DNA of 64,000 nt from Delphinapterus leucas (GCF_002288925.2 NW_022098037.1:4190227-4254226), one strand, 5' to 3'. Counted from the stretch's first letter, positions 23,191-36,379 are shown. The notes: generated by a model from the letters alone, not told the origin. Translations and numbers: made by a program.

Positions 23191-24539
23191 TCCTTATTGC
23201 AATGTCATTTCTTACATATTTTTATACACTTTTGATATACTAGGAATATATTTCTGATGGCCCAGTGACATTGCAAAAATGGTGGCTTCCAAGAGGTGGG
23301 GTGCATTTTCCATTTGGAAACACATCAGGGAAGCAACAGTTTTACTTTCTCAGTGTTGACTACAATGGCAGTCATTGAGAATTTCACCCATTTCCCACTG
23401 AATGATTTTAATCCTACTAAACAGTCCTTATTTTTTTTTTAAAGAAACTATCTCCTTACAAACTGTTTCCTTGCAAAATACTTGTTTTTCAGTAAATATC
23501 TTCTCTGACAATTCTAAATAAAGGTACATGAATTCTGCATCCTAGCTATAGCTGCCAAGAGAGTTGAAATATGCAGTAGCCATATTTATAGCGCCAAAAC
23601 CTGTTCTTCTGATGCTGTATTTTGCTAAACTTCTCATCCCGAAGGGCTTCAGTGCCTTGAATATCCCTACACATCATTTGTTACTGCTTATGTGCTTATT
23701 CATCAATTTTTTAAAATAGAAGCCTATTCTGCAACATATTTAATTTTCTGATGTTGAAAAGGATCATTTCTGGTTCTTCACTCATACTATATGGAATAGC
23801 TGACAGAAAGTAGGTACTAAATGAAGAAAATAAATGGAGGCTAAAATAATCTGTTTTTTCATAATTCTACCCATATACAATATCTAGAATTGCATTGGCT
23901 TAAAAACTGGGCCCACTTATATAAATATATAACCAGTGTGAAAAGTTTGGGAAAGTGGGATGCAGAATTCAAAACTGGCTCTTGGCCGGTGATTTTTTAA
24001 AAACAAGGTCTTCAAATATTTTTGAACTGCAAAATGCCTTTGCTGTCCTGTTCTTACAACTGGTATTGTTGTGTGAACCTGGTGTCCCTTCCAAATTAGT
24101 CTGTGGTTTGGAATCCTTAATCATGGGGAGTGTCAATTTTGCTTCCTCAAGAAAAACTGGTTGAGGCACTGTGTTTCTCAAAAAGCATGGTTAGTCAGAC
24201 CTATACACTCAAGTCCAGGATGGAGTTATGCTCTGAGACTATCATTCTGACTTTTGGGAAGCATCTGCTCTTCTCTGGGCCTTGATTTTCTCATCTGAAT
24301 CATGGAGCGTCCTCTGTCTCAGATGAAGGTTGCAAACATAGATTACATAATGCCTCAGCGAATGATGTTCTGCAAGGTACTTATATCAGCAGTTGGGAAC
24401 ATATGTGAGGCCTGATACATCATAGTTTAGTGACTAATTTATATTTTTATGATGTATACCCAGTGTAGCTATGAATAATCTACCACAGTTGTACATATGA
24501 GCCTTACAACCATTAACGTTAATCACTTCCCCCTATTTT
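23191..24539. other. Unassigned AT-rich sequence
   Basis: About 1.3 kb with no recognised repeat, exon or RNA gene. Confidence 0.45.
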
Positions 24540-24715
24540 TGAGGCAGTATGAGGAATAGAAAGCACACTGGCTTTGATGCAAAGTTGATCCAAGTTTGAT
24601 TCCTAGCTCTAATATTTAAGGCTGTATCTCAGGGAAGGTGATCCCCTTTCCCAGCTTTGCTTTCTGCATCTGTGAAATGGAGCTGATATTCATACCTCCT
24701 TCATAGATCTGCTGT
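24540..24715 (+). mobile_element. MIR SINE fragment
   Basis: MIR order: GAGGCAGTATGAGGAATAGA, ACTGGCTTTGATGCAAAG, TTTCTGCATCTGTGAAATGG, then CATACCTCCTTCATAG. Confidence 0.8.
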
Positions 24716-24752
24716 GTGCATGCATGTACATGTGTGCATGTGTCTGGTGCAG
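24716..24752. repeat. Imperfect TG/CA microsatellite
   Basis: A short run of TGCATGCATGTACATG and GTGTGCATGTGT units. Confidence 0.75.
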
Positions 24753-25139
24753 GAGTAGTAAATATTGCCTTTCCCTTATGCTTTATGATTTACTATGACT
24801 GTGAGGACAGTGGTGAGTGCTATTATTTGCCTTTTCCTTCTAGAGGTTCTATGGTTTGTGTAAGACGAGGGAGGGTGGCCACAGGCAGATCCAGAATAAC
24901 CTCTGTGAGCCTAGGAGGACAGATGATTGCAACCATCTAGGAACAAAAGAAGCATGAAACAAAATAGTTCTTAAAGCATATTTTCTTCTATGTCTAGAAG
25001 AATCTTTAGGAAGGCACGTTATCAAAAGAAAGTTTATATTTGAGAACACAAACGACATATGGCATGAGTGTTTACTTTTATTAAGTCCTACCTGGTGAGA
25101 GAAAAGAAAGCAAAATTATGCCACAAGCATTTGTTAAAA

Positions 25140-25660
25140 TACCAACTCTGTGAGAAAGCCACACAATAGGGAAGACAACGATTCATAAGACGTAACCCCT
25201 GTGTACAGTGAGTTCTCAGTCTAATGGAGAAGGCTGTACGTACATAAGAAAGCACGTGCCAGGCTGTGATTAGTCCTATATCAAAAGATATTTAAAAAGA
25301 GATTTCCAAGGAGCTAAGGATATTTTAAGCTAGGTCTTGGAGGAGATATAAGATGATCACAGGGAAGGAGGGGGTCAGGAACGGGATACGGTGTGAGCAA
25401 TGCTTGGAGCATCGCAGATATTCTGATACTGCAGAAGCACAGTGATTTCAGCAGTGGGGACCTGGGTGAGGGGGACACTACAGGGAGCCTTGAAGCTAAA
25501 AGAAGGAGGGAAGAACGGATGGACTTTGGAGAGGGAGGATGGGGATGGACCCAGCACACAGAGAGAATGATTAGCTTTGGAGAGAAGGAGGGACACATGT
25601 TTCTGTGAGCAGGTGAGTCTGGGTGTTAACTGAGTAAGTCCAGAGATGGAGCAATGGTAA
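25140..25660 (+). mobile_element. Ancient interspersed repeat, family uncertain
   Basis: Resembles the element at 20345 and 34430: GTGAGTTCTCAGTCTAATGG, then TTAAGCTAGGTCTTGGAGG, then GCAATGCTTGGAGCATCGC. Heavily diverged. Confidence 0.45.
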
Positions 25661-25675
25661 GTTCTTTTTTTAAAA

Positions 25676-26044
25676 TATCGCTTTAGTCAGACAGAGAAAA
25701 ACCAATATCATATGATATCACTTATATGTGGAATCTAAATAATGATACAAATGAACTTACAAAACAGAAACAGACTCACAGAGATAGAAAACAAATTTAT
25801 GATTACCAAAGGGGAACGTGGGGGAGGGATAAATTAGGAGTTTGGGATTAACAGATACACACTACTATATATAAAGTAGATAAACAACAGAGTCCTACTG
25901 TAGAACACAGGGGATTATATTCACTATCTTGTAATAACCTATAATGGAAAAGAATCTGAAAAAGAATATATATATATATGTATAACTGAATCACTTTGCT
26001 GTACACCTGTAACATTGTAAATCAACTATACTTCAGTTAAAAAA
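25676..26044 (+). mobile_element. L1 3' UTR fragment
   Basis: The typical L1 3' end: CAATATCATATGATATCAC, TTACCAAAGGGGAACG, then CTGTACACCTGTAACATTGT and AATCAACTATACTTCAG, with only a short A tail. It is directly followed by an older L1 fragment in the opposite orientation. Confidence 0.9.
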
Positions 26045-26200
26045 CCACCTTATTGAGGCATGACTGACATACAAAACTCTGTACATATTTAATGGGTACA
26101 ACTCAACGAGTTTGGAGATAAGTATATAACTGTGAAATTGCCACCACTACCTATGCCCTAAACATACCCCTCACCCCCAAAAGTTTCCTTCTGCCCTCTG
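26045..26200 (-). mobile_element. Ancient L1M 3' fragment
   Basis: TTATTGAGGCATGACTGACA, CATATTTAATGGGTACAAC, then CACCCCCAAAAGTTTCCTTC are characteristic of old L1 3' ends in reverse. Confidence 0.75.
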
Positions 26201-26229
26201 GCAGTAAGTTCTAAGAGAACATGTCTAGT

Positions 26230-26445
26230 TACCGTCATGCTCTTGGTGCGGTGAGAGGCAATGTCATTGAATGAATGAATGAAGGTGGCCGGAGTAAAGG
26301 CTTAAGAAGTATAAAATAAAGGTTTGGAGTATTTATGGGGATCAGTAAACATGAAACGAATGAAGGCATGGAATGGCTTCTGATCTCAAGGTATTTGCAA
26401 GTGAGTTGAAGAAACATATGTAAGGCCATAATACATATTTTCAAA
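26230..26445 (+). mobile_element. Ancient repeat fragment, family uncertain
   Basis: Weak resemblance to the elements at 25140 and 34430, in the part with TGATCTCAAGGTATTTGC. Confidence 0.3.
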
Positions 26446-29400
26446 GCAGAGAAAGTTTAATGAATGGTTCATAAAATAATAAGAATATTCAAAGGGAAAA
26501 GCTTGTAGCTACATTTTATATAATACACTATGATGTATCCTGATTTTTCTCAGTGAGTTTTTCCCACCTTACTGTCATAGCCTGCCTCTATGTGACATTA
26601 GTTGTACTTTTAGTTGTATTCGTGTTCCTAACAATGTTTGGTACACAGACAGATTCGGGTGGTTTTAGTAGTTCAGTGTACTCTCCACTTTCTCCCTGAA
26701 GCCCTCTCCCCACCCCCAGGGTCTTCAGGTCACAGTTTGGGACCTATTGCACTACGATGCTCCCCAAAGGGAAATGGGGGTGATTAGAGAGGACTGCACT
26801 GAGAAGACAGCACTGGATTGTAGCTCTGGAAAAAAAAGCTCTTTGAATCAATGAGAAAGCATAGCTCAGAGTAGAAGAGAGAGTCTGGGACGTGCACAGC
26901 ATGTTCAGAGGAAAAGCTGGCCAGCTGAATGGAAGAGAAGGTTCTTTCAACCGTGCTTTGAGAGGTGAGGCTGGAAGAATAGGTTGGGGTTAGACTCGGT
27001 GTCTTAATGCTTTGCTCGTGCATCTGACCCTTACTCCATGGGTGATAAGGAGCCACGGAACAGGGACAGGATGCTGCTCTTGCACTGCTGGTAACTGACG
27101 TCTGAACCTAGGCTCTCCGGCAGATCTAACTAAACACAGCCTTAGCTTATCCCAGTGTTCCTTGAGGAAGCAAGTCTTGTGAGCCATCTGTTTCCCATGG
27201 GATGAGAGGAGCATATATTACCCAATTCTATTGAAAAGGCTTCCTGTTTCTCTTAGGGTTACTGTCTCTTTCTGGAACTTCAGGCAAGTGGGTAAATGCT
27301 TACTTTCACGGACTTTCTTTTTGCTAAAGAATGTTGTGTCTAGCTTGTTGTGATACATTTTGCCAAAGACATTTCATCCCCGTGAACTCATTTGGTTCCT
27401 GAGGAAAATAAGGGCTGAGTTCTAGAAGAGCTTTGGGGTCTAATGCCAGCACTTCTGACCTGACAAGTAAGAACAGACAGTTACGGGAGCTCAAGCTACC
27501 AAAAGCGACTTCAACAGAACATTCACATATGTGAGAGTATCAGAGCCCCAGTCTTCAAAGAGAAATATTTTGAAAATTCTCACTGGCTTCTGGCAAGGAC
27601 AGCAAATCCTGATTTTTCAGTTCTTTATAGAAAAAAAGCAAAGATTAACAATATAAAACCTGGGCATTAATCAACTATTTAATAATGCCAGCAAATGAAT
27701 TGAGTTCTACTGCAATTCATTGTGGGGAGATTAAAGAAAACCTACAAGCTACAAATAAGCCATTATGAACTGTTTACAGGAGTTGAACATGTGAGCTGTG
27801 ATTAATAACGAATCAAAAGTAAAGCTATGAATGACAACAAACAGGACTCATCAGACTAAGAATTTGATTAGAAAAGTATAATTTGAATGTTGGTTCAATG
27901 TTTTCAGTGGTAACAATAGGGACAAATTATCTTCTACGCAACACATTCTAGTTGCTCAAATTAAAATTGATAATGTATGAGATGACATTTAGATCACTTC
28001 AGCCCAGGAGATATAAAAGTACAGGCTTATGTGGTCTTCTAAACAACTGACATTTATATATTCTATTTTTCTTAAGATCAGTGTAAGCAAAATGGAAAAG
28101 GCTCCCTAATATTTTGGCTTTTGGGGAGAGAGCCTTTTCAATCTTGCTTATATTTGCGTCAAAATGCTGACATTTTTATTTGTGACAGAAACATTTTCAC
28201 ATCCATATTTTGGGCTCATGTTTTCTTTATTACGCAGAAAATAATTTATTGCCCAGAGAAACAGAAGCCAAATTTAATTGATTTTATAAGCTGCAATAAG
28301 TACAGCTCTCGGAAACAAACGCAAATGGAATGAACAATTCTTACCATATGTTTCACGTAGGCTACTCACGTTTTTCCCTCATTCCAAAATGACTTTAAAA
28401 ACCTGTTCTGCTAATGTATGTATGCAATTTCTGCAATCTCAAAGATTTAAAAACCTATGCGTTTTCACAGTCCTGAACACCCTAATACACACAGTTTTCA
28501 TACCTGGATGCTGAGCACAGACACTGAAATATATTCTTCTAACAAAGGAATTGGAAAGGGACCACAAATTTCTCATTGTATGCTGAAGCTGTCCTGTGTC
28601 AGCTTTTCACACAAATGCCGAACACAGGGCCTCTGAATTTCAAGACAAGATGCCATACTTTTACTTCAGTTAGTTTGACCCTTTGTGGTCTATCTCTGCT
28701 CCTTGGAGATAAAAGCTTGCCTTGTGCTTACTGAATGAATACTAATGTCTTAATTAAACCTTGATAGAGAAGCACACTACAGCCCACACTTAAAAGATGC
28801 ACAAAATTAGAAGGGGTTGAAAAAGATCAGGGCTTTGTAGGCCCGTCAAAGGAAGAAGAGAGTCACAGTGTCAAAGGCGCATTGAAAAAGACTTCCTCAG
28901 ACTGCTTTTCGGCTGAAGGCCCTAAAAATGAAAAGTGCTCTCATTTCTCCTTCATTGACATGAGTTGCTATTGTTGCTGTTTTCTGAGAGGTGAAGGGGC
29001 AACAGGAACAGAGTGGTTTAAAAGTCCATAAAAGGATTATTGACTGAACTGTAGCGATTTGAAAAACTTCACAGTTCATCTGTCCCACCCCTGCCTGGGT
29101 TAACTGAGGTGGGAAGGACCCCGAATTTTTCCACTAGATTCTCTTATGGTAAAATCATGACAGATTCTCCTTCCAAATTTATGCTACTACTTCATGATTT
29201 CCAGCTCTCAGGAGAGGTGTTGTTAATACAGATGGATCAGGCTCCGTATCTTGATTTTAACATTTCTCCTATCAATTTCCTGGGAGGACCTTTTTGGAGT
29301 CTAATTTCTGATATAAAGAGAAAACAGATTTAGTGTCTTTGGGGAAAAAAAAAGAAGGGAGGAAGAGAAGGCACTGCTTATTTACTAGATCATCCTTATT

Positions 29401-29689
29401 GCTTGCTGCTCTAACGGTTCCATAGGGCTCCGAAGACTCGACAGTACCTTCTTGAGGAGAAATAGAAGACTTCACCAGCCTCATCAAATGACCAAAGAGC
29501 CACTGATGGTGAAGTTAATGTGATCAATGAATAATGTTTGAAAAAAAAAGTTTGTCTAGCTGTTGACCTCATCAGGAAAACAACAGAATAAGCATCTTAG
29601 AAAAGAGGTTAATGCATTTTGATTCTAAGACAACATGTGCAAGTTCTCCACTAATTCCTAGTCTGAAGATACAAAGTATTAGAGCCGGC
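26446..29689. other. Repeat-poor region
   Basis: About 3.2 kb with little recognisable repeat. The 27600-28600 part is AT-rich and even in composition and may hold conserved noncoding sequence. The open frames are short and lack exon signals. Confidence 0.4.
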
Positions 29690-29835
29690 ATGAACTCTGG
29701 CAGTTACTAGAAGAAACTAGAAGATTTTAAGGTTGTGGAAACAAACTCAGAGGGTGACGTGTTCAAGGTCACCCGGAGTTAACAGAAAGGACGGGAGTGA
29801 ATCTTGGGGCTTCTGAGTTCTGCTATGCTGCTTTT
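29690..29835 (-). mobile_element. MIR-like fragment
   Basis: GGAAACAAACTCAGAGGGTG, GTTCAAGGTCACCCGGAG, then GGGAGTGAATCTTGGGGC resemble reverse MIR. Confidence 0.65.
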
Positions 29836-30176
29836 CTACTGCAAATCACAGTTTTTGAGATTCACACTTTGAAAAAGAACGACATAAAGTAACACTGTCA
29901 TTTTGGGGTTAGCTTTCTCCTCTAACAGATGATTTTTAAAAAATATCTTGACCTTCCTGTTTCCCCATGTTTTAAATGCTACTAATATTTTAAATCTCAT
30001 TTTCCTTCTTTCTAAAATTCAGATAAATTTGCTGTATCAATTTCTAGAGGTTAAGAGTTTGTGTCAGTTCTCTTTTATTCTATACTGCATTAGTCATCCC
30101 TCAGTGTAATAAAATTTTGTTGTGGTTATGCTGACATTGAAGTTTCCTTTTCTTAAAGAAAAGTAATGACTTGACC
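29836..30176. other. Unassigned sequence
   Basis: AT-rich, no recognised feature. Confidence 0.45.
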
Positions 30177-30416
30177 TTGGCATAGTATAAGAGCACAGAC
30201 TCTGGGGTCAGTCGGAATGAGCTCAGACCCTATCCTATCACTTCCCAGCAGTGTATCCATGGGAGAGCTACTTAACTTTCTCTGCATTTCAGTTGTCTCA
30301 TCTGTAAAATGCTAATAATAAGGTTGTTTGGGTGAGAATCAAATGAGCTTATCAATGCAGAGTATGTAAGCAGTGACTGGCACATAGTAAGTACTCAACA
30401 TAGTTATTATTACTAG
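30177..30416 (+). mobile_element. MIR SINE, nearly complete
   Basis: Runs from TGGCATAGTATAAGAGCACA, through GTCTCATCTGTAAAATGC and TGACTGGCACATAGTAAGTA, to a CTCAACATAGTTATTATTAC end. Confidence 0.92.
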
Positions 30417-30427
30417 AAAAGAAAAAT

Positions 30428-30773
30428 TGAGGGGCTTCCCTTGTGGCTCAGTGGTTGAGAGTCCGCCTGCCAATGCAGGGGACATGGGTTCGAGCCCTGG
30501 TCTGGGAAGATCTCACATGCCATGGAGCAGCTAAGTCCATGTGCTACAACTACTGAGCTTGTGCTCTAGAGCCCGCATGCCACAACTACTGAGCCCGTGT
30601 GCCACAACTACTGAAGCCCGTGCACCTGGAGCCCGTGCTCCACAGCAAGAGAAGCCACCACAATGAGAAGCCCGCGCACTGCAACGAAGAGAAGCCCCCG
30701 CTCAACGCAACTAGGGAAAGCCTGCGTGCGGCAGTGAAGACCAAATGCAGCCATAAATAAATAAATTTATAAA
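30428..30773 (+). mobile_element. CHR-type SINE, long form
   Basis: A forward SINE of about 345 bp with B box GGTTCGAGCCC intact and an (AAAT)n tail. AAAAGAAAAAT at 30417-30427 and 30774-30784 is the likely target-site duplication. The A-box region reads TGGCTCAGTGG. Confidence 0.93.
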
Positions 30774-30784
30774 AAAAGAAAAAT

Positions 30785-31006
30785 AATTTTATGTAGTTAT
30801 TATTTATATTAGTGGGAACTCCGCTTCACAACACACTATGAGAACATGAAATTTCATCATTAAATCTGAATAGATAATTTTTACACAAAATCCTTTGCTC
30901 AAATAATGTAACTCAGCAATGACTGACTTTCAGACATTGGGGAAATGTATTAATATGTATTAATATGAACAAGTTCGGCAGTCTGAAAATCTGTTTATTG
31001 AAAAAC
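30785..31006. other. Unassigned sequence
   Basis: Short AT-rich stretch with a local duplication TATTAATATG x2 near 30946-30966. Confidence 0.5.
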
Positions 31007-31016
31007 AATAGGCTTA

Positions 31017-31690
31017 CTATGGAGAACAGTATGGAGGTTCCTTAAAAACTAAAAATAGAGCTACCATATGATCCAGCAGTCCCACTCTTGGGCATATATT
31101 TGGAGAAAACCATAATTTGAAAAAATACATGCATCCCAATGTTCACTATTTACAACAGCCAAGACATGGAAGCAACCTAAATGCCCATCAACAGAGGAAT
31201 GGATAAAGAAGATGTGGTACCTATATTCAATGGAATATTACTCGGCCATGAGAAAGAATGAAATAATGCCATTTGCAGCAACATGGATGGACTGAGAGAT
31301 TGTCATGCTGAGTGAAGTAAGTCAGACAGAGAAAGACAAATACCATATGATATCGCCTAAATGTGGAATCTAATAAAAGGGTACAGATGAACTTATCTAC
31401 AAAACAGGAATAGAGTTACAGATGTAGGAAACAAATTTATGGTTACCAGGGGAGAAGGGGGGGATAGATTGGGATTGACATATACACACTATTATATATA
31501 AAATAGATAATAAGGACCTACTGTATAGCACAGGGAACTCTACTCAGTACTCTGTAATGGCCTATATAGGAATGACTCTAAAAAAGCATGGATATATGTA
31601 TATGTATAACTGATTCACCTTGTTGTACACTGGAAACGAACACAACATTGTAAATCAACTATACTCCAATAAAAATTAAAAAAAAAAAAG
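31017..31690 (+). mobile_element. L1 3' end, 5'-truncated
   Basis: The ORF2 C-terminus remnant and a complete 3' UTR with CCAATAAAAATT and a poly(A) tail. AATAGGCTTA at 31007-31016 and 31691-31700 is a 10-bp target-site duplication. Confidence 0.94.
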
Positions 31691-31700
31691 AATAGGCTTA

Positions 31701-33085
31701 AATTCTCAAGCATGAATCAAGATGCCCATCCCCTTCTCTCTGTTTCTTCCTCCCCAAAAAACTGTTCAGGAAAACCTTGCTTTACATATTATACATATTA
31801 ACACACATTCAAGACTCATTTAGAGTTCCGAAATGCGATGTGCAACGTGAGCATTTTGATAGAAGTATGTCCCCACAGATTTTTTTTGGCCCTAGTACAA
31901 AATAATAGATCTCCACCACAGAGTTTCACAATTTAATGATCCAGTATAGTCCCTATGTGAAAACCGACAGATCATGAAACATAACCTCCAACACACTTAC
32001 AGTGGACCACACGGTCTAAAGCCCATCCATGTCATTGGGGGTTTTCACCAACTGTGAGGTCCTTGACTTATGTATGACCGGAGACCCTCATCACAAAGAT
32101 ATAAAGATAGGCTTTTCCAGCTACTTTTAGGGATACAAGCAATTCCAGTCTTGCCCTGCATAATAAAGTTTGTAGGTTCTGTGAGTGGAGTTCACCCCCT
32201 CAATGGATTAGTAAATGTTTATTAACGATAATAACTAATAATAAAGAGGTTCTGAACTCTCTCACCTAAGAAGAACAAAACAGCAGGGTTCTCCTGCAGC
32301 TCTGTGTGACCCCAACCTCTGTGACCTCTGCTGCTAACAGCCTCTCCACAGGCAATGGACAGGAGACACCAGCTATGCAAATTAGAGCACTGATGTTCTA
32401 TCGGCTGCAAAACCCAAATGGCCCTGAGTATAAGCCAAGCGAGGCATTTCTGTGTCCCATGCCCTGTTAGGTGGGGACCCTGATGAGTCAGATTATGGCG
32501 GTAAATTTTTAATTCCTTTACAGGGCACATGAAAGTTATTTGTTACTCTCCCTTTTCTAAAGGAGGGATTGGATAACGTATGTTGGTTGTATAGGTTCAA
32601 TATTAGGGGAAAGAGCGGAAGAGGGCATTCTTACATATAAATAAAACTTGTTACTTTTCATGTCAACTTGATTGACAGATGTTGTTTTCTCATGTCATCT
32701 ACGGACCACTGAGACCTAACCAGAATAGAAATAAACTGGAATATTAGTTACTGAGGAACAGAATGCTAAAGATGTGACTGGTGAAATTCTGGGGGTAGGG
32801 AAATGGTGCACAAATATCAGTGAATTCTCTTTCCATGGTCATCTTGATAGAAAGTTAACTGTAATGTAAATGATACAAAAGGGTTGGATAAACATCTTTC
32901 AACATTTTGCATTACTTACACAGGCATGCACTGCACTGGATTTATCTTAAACATAAAAGTATGTTCATGGTCTTGGAGGTGGCCTGGATGCACGACTTCA
33001 GTGCTATTCACCTCAGTAGCCATAGGAGCCACTGTCTTCCTCCAGACTCTATGTTGCACCAAGGAAGGAGCTATCTTATCCTTAC
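31701..33085. other. Unassigned sequence
   Basis: About 1.4 kb without a confidently recognised repeat or exon. Confidence 0.45.
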
Positions 33086-33145
33086 TGTTTCCCCAATAAG
33101 ACCTGGCCCATAGCAGGTGCCTGGTTAATTTTCAGTGTCAGCTCT
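33086..33145 (+). mobile_element. Possible L2 3' end scrap
   Basis: GACCTGGCCCATAGCAGGTG and CCTGGTTAAT resemble the end of L2 or MIR. Very short. Confidence 0.35.
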
Positions 33146-33348
33146 GCTAGATTTCTTCTCTTCTTTCCCAAAGATAACCAGAACGTTCAAGGAAGTCTGT
33201 TTTTCGTGTATTTGCTATTTTTTTTCCAAGGGACAATCAGTCATGCCATCAGTATTTAAAATATTTTGAAAAACACCTTGTCCACACAGCCAAAAATTAA
33301 TATCCGAATGCTCTGTGCTCCTTTAAAACCACTAGAGGTTTTCTCGTG

Positions 33349-33408
33349 TGTCTCTGCAATATGCACCATCCATGGATCCTTCCACCTTCAGACAGCTGGA
33401 CTCCTAGT
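33349..33408 (+). repeat. Inverted duplication, 60-bp arm 1
   Basis: This 60-bp segment (from TGTCTCTGCAATATGCACC to ACTCCTAGT) is present in inverted orientation at 36661-36720 with 58 of 60 positions identical and no indel. Similarity stops abruptly at both ends. It is not recognised as part of any repeat family. Confidence 0.9.
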
Positions 33409-33412
33409 TAGC

Positions 33413-33790
33413 ACCCAGATATGTGGTCAGACATTACTCAGGATGTTTCTGTGAGAGTGTTATTGGAAGAGATCAACATCAGTGGACTCTGAGTAAAGCA
33501 GATGACCTTCCATAATGCAGGTGGGCTTCAGCTGATCAACTGAAGGCCTGAATAGAACAAAACACTGTCCTCCCCCGAGGAAGAGGGAATTCTGCAAGCA
33601 GATGGCCTTTGAGGCCGGACTGCAGCATTGGCTCTTCCACGGGTTGCCAGCCTGAAGGCATGAGCACTTCAACTGTAGATTTTGGACTTGTCAGCTTCCA
33701 TAATCACGTGAGCCAATTCCTTAACATAAGTCTCTCCGTATTTACATTCTATTGGCTTAGTTTCTCTGGAGAACACTGACTAATATAGTG
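33413..33790 (+). mobile_element. LTR-like ancient repeat, possibly MaLR/MLT type
   Basis: Matches a common mammalian repeat layout: CAGATATGTGGTCAGACATT, GTAAAGCAGATGACCTTCC, GATCAACTGAAGGCCTGAAT, ATCACGTGAGCCAATTCCTT, ending GGAGAACACTGACTAATA. The family name is uncertain. No coding part is visible. Confidence 0.6.
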
Positions 33791-34429
33791 CCTGATAATA
33801 ATCTCTTGACTGATGACTGAAAAATGACTGGCTGCTTCCTTCTATCCTCCCAACTGTCACCTGGACTCTCGGTACCCGAGCTGTTAGACCTCATCCAGAC
33901 CTCCCTCCCTTCACTTCCTCCTTTATTTCCCTGCCATTTATCCTGTTCATGAGTCACCTTCCTTCCTCCGCCAGGATAAACCCCAGGATGCTGCTTATAC
34001 CTGCAGCTTACTGCCCCTGTCTTTCCTCTGCTCAGGCCTTCCAAGTCTTCAGCCTCTAATCAAATCAAGCATCTTCTCCACTCCCACAGAGCTGCCTTCT
34101 ACTGGAGAAAAGTCCCACCACCAGCCACTACATATTCATGATGGCTAATGGCTAACTGTGGTTGCTAGTCAGCCCCGCCCGAGTCCTTACCCTAAACCTT
34201 CTGTGATCTTCCTCAGGTCCTCTTCCATTTCTATCTTGGGATGCTTGATTGGACCACTTGGCAAATGCTTCAAGTGGGACTCACCGTCTTCCCTATTTCC
34301 TGTTCCCCTTCTCTTTTCTCCATTTTGAGGAGTTCGCTACCTACTCTCCTCATTCATCTGTCCAAAGCAGAAGAGAACTAGGCAACATCTATGCCTCTTC
34401 TTTCATCTTTGATCTCAATATCCATCCGC
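33791..34429. other. Unassigned sequence
   Basis: C- and T-rich DNA with a weak L2-like flavour but no decisive motif. Confidence 0.4.
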
Positions 34430-34890
34430 TTATGCATTCAACAAATGTTACTTAGTTGAGTGGCTACTATGCACCTGGCATTGTTCTAGAGCTTGGGATA
34501 TAAGAGTGAACAAACAAAACCAAGCCACTCCTGCCCTCAAGAAGCTTATATTCTGCCAGGGGAGAAAGATCATAAACAATGAACATAAAAAAAATTAAAT
34601 TTACAGAGGATATTAGGAGGTGAACAAATGACACAGGGAAAGACAGGGTGATGGGGATTCAGGTACGTGGCGGGGAGGTGGGGTGCAGTTTTAAACAGTG
34701 TGATCATAGTAGGCTTCGATGAGAGGGTGGTATTGGAGCCAAGACTTGGGGAAACTAGGAGGGAACCATACAGATATCTGGGTGCAAATCACTTCAGGCT
34801 GAGATAACAGCTAGCGTAAAGGTCCAAAGCAGAAATGTCCCCGGCACGTTTAAGGAGCAGCAAAGAGGCCAGTGTGGCTTGAGCAGAGCC
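34430..34890 (+). mobile_element. Ancient interspersed repeat, family uncertain
   Basis: Clear old-repeat layout: CATTCAACAAATGTTACTTAG, then TGCACCTGGCATTGTTCTAG, then CTCAAGAAGCTTATATTCTG, then TTTTAAACAGTGTGATC, then GCAGCAAAGAGGCCAGTG. Unlikely to be coding. Confidence 0.65.
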
Positions 34891-34899
34891 GCCATGCTC

Positions 34900-35645
34900 C
34901 TTCCTTTGTAGCACTCAGATGAGCCCCAATCGGTCCATCTCACTATTACCTCAATCCAGGCCCTGGTCCTTTCTCAGCTCCACTAATATGCTGATTTTCC
35001 AGGTGGTTTTCTCTTGTCCAGTCTTGTCCCACCCCCATCTGTTTCCTACACAGCACTGTAGCTAAGATGAGCTTAGAATTGGCCCATGGAGCCCCAATGC
35101 CTGTGAGGTGATGTGTGCAGTCCTCAAGCAGGGCTTAGGGACCCTCCCCCACCTGGCTCAAGACCCCGCTCCACTGTCATCTCTTGCCATGCCTCACCCA
35201 TCCTTGGTGCTCAGCCACGTGGCCCTGCATGAGATTCTCTGAACACAATGCATTCTCTCTGGCACCTGTGCCTCTGCCTGAAACACCTTCCCCAACCCTC
35301 CTTCATCCCTTCCTGAACCTTCCTCATGCTAAGAAGCATGGTCTGGTCAGCTCAGCCTCATCTCCCCTTTCTCCTTGCAATGCTGCTTTCTGTAGAAAGC
35401 TTCTCCTGACCTTCCTCTCTCTGGTTTAGGTACCCCTCCACCATGCTTCCAGGAGAGCTGTTGCATATCTCCTGCAGCAAATTCACACTGTATCTCCACA
35501 GTTTCTTCTTCTCTTGGTCTCTCAGCTAGGTTTTAAGTAAGGGTGGGGACTGTGCTTTTTTTTAATGTCCCAGCACTTAGCACCTGGCTTGACACATAGG
35601 AGGTGCTACATCAATGTTTCTCGAATGAATGAACAAATGAATAAT
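34900..35645 (+). mobile_element. L2 LINE 3' region
   Basis: A long L2-like stretch: CCAGGCCCTGGTCCTTTCTC, then CCTCACCCATCCTTGGTGC, then TCCTGACCTTCCTCTCTC, then GGGGACTGTGCTTTT and AGCACTTAGCACCTGGC, ending with the typical CGAATGAATGAACAAATGAA. Confidence 0.85.
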
Positions 35646-36379
35646 CCCCACACAGAAAGTTGAGGATTATATAGGTGGATAAGATAGGGAAAAAATAAAT
35701 GTAGAAACTGCATATAACCTCCTCTAAAAAGGAATTTCTTACAGAAGCAGAATCTGTAACCACAGTCAGCCATCTAGAGGAGCAGAGGAATAATCTGTGC
35801 TGCTTTTGTCACTATGGGTTAGGATGAGTTTTCAGGTCAACTGGATTACCCGGACCCATTACAATAAGCCTCATCTTGAGCACAGACGTTTCTAGCACCT
35901 GATCGCTTTTGTACGCTTTAGTACTCACAGGGTGAGGCCTATCCTCAAACAATACAGTCTCTTTGGCTTCACAGACAAGAAGAATGTAATCCATTTCCCG
36001 CACGTGACAACAAAAGAAAACCTAAAACGGCATAAAAATGTAATGGTAATATCACACAGCCAGGAAAGAGCTGAATCCAGAAAAATGAAATATGACCAAA
36101 TGCAATCAGCAACTAACAGTAGGAAAAAGGCAGCTGTCATCTTCATTCCTTTCATAAACTTCTTAAAGCAAATTGCATCTTCTGGATTATAAGTCAGTTT
36201 CCTTTCTGGATATTACTTCTGAATGCTTCTGCCATTTATGGAAGGTAAAGCATTCTCTGCTCCCCTCCCCCACCCCCAGTTAGAAACTGCCTCGGAATCC
36301 CACCCAGGCGTTTTCTTCAGAAGAGCCCGCCTCTTTTAGCAGAGCATCTTCCCCGAACACCTCAATGTGACAGTCTTCT
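35646..36379. other. Unassigned sequence
   Basis: No recognised repeat or gene. An 86-codon open frame at 35932-36192 lacks splice or start support. Confidence 0.45.

Noticed and set aside
33757..34044. A 95-codon minus-strand frame
   Set aside because: It overlaps the end of an LTR-like repeat and has no splice or family support.
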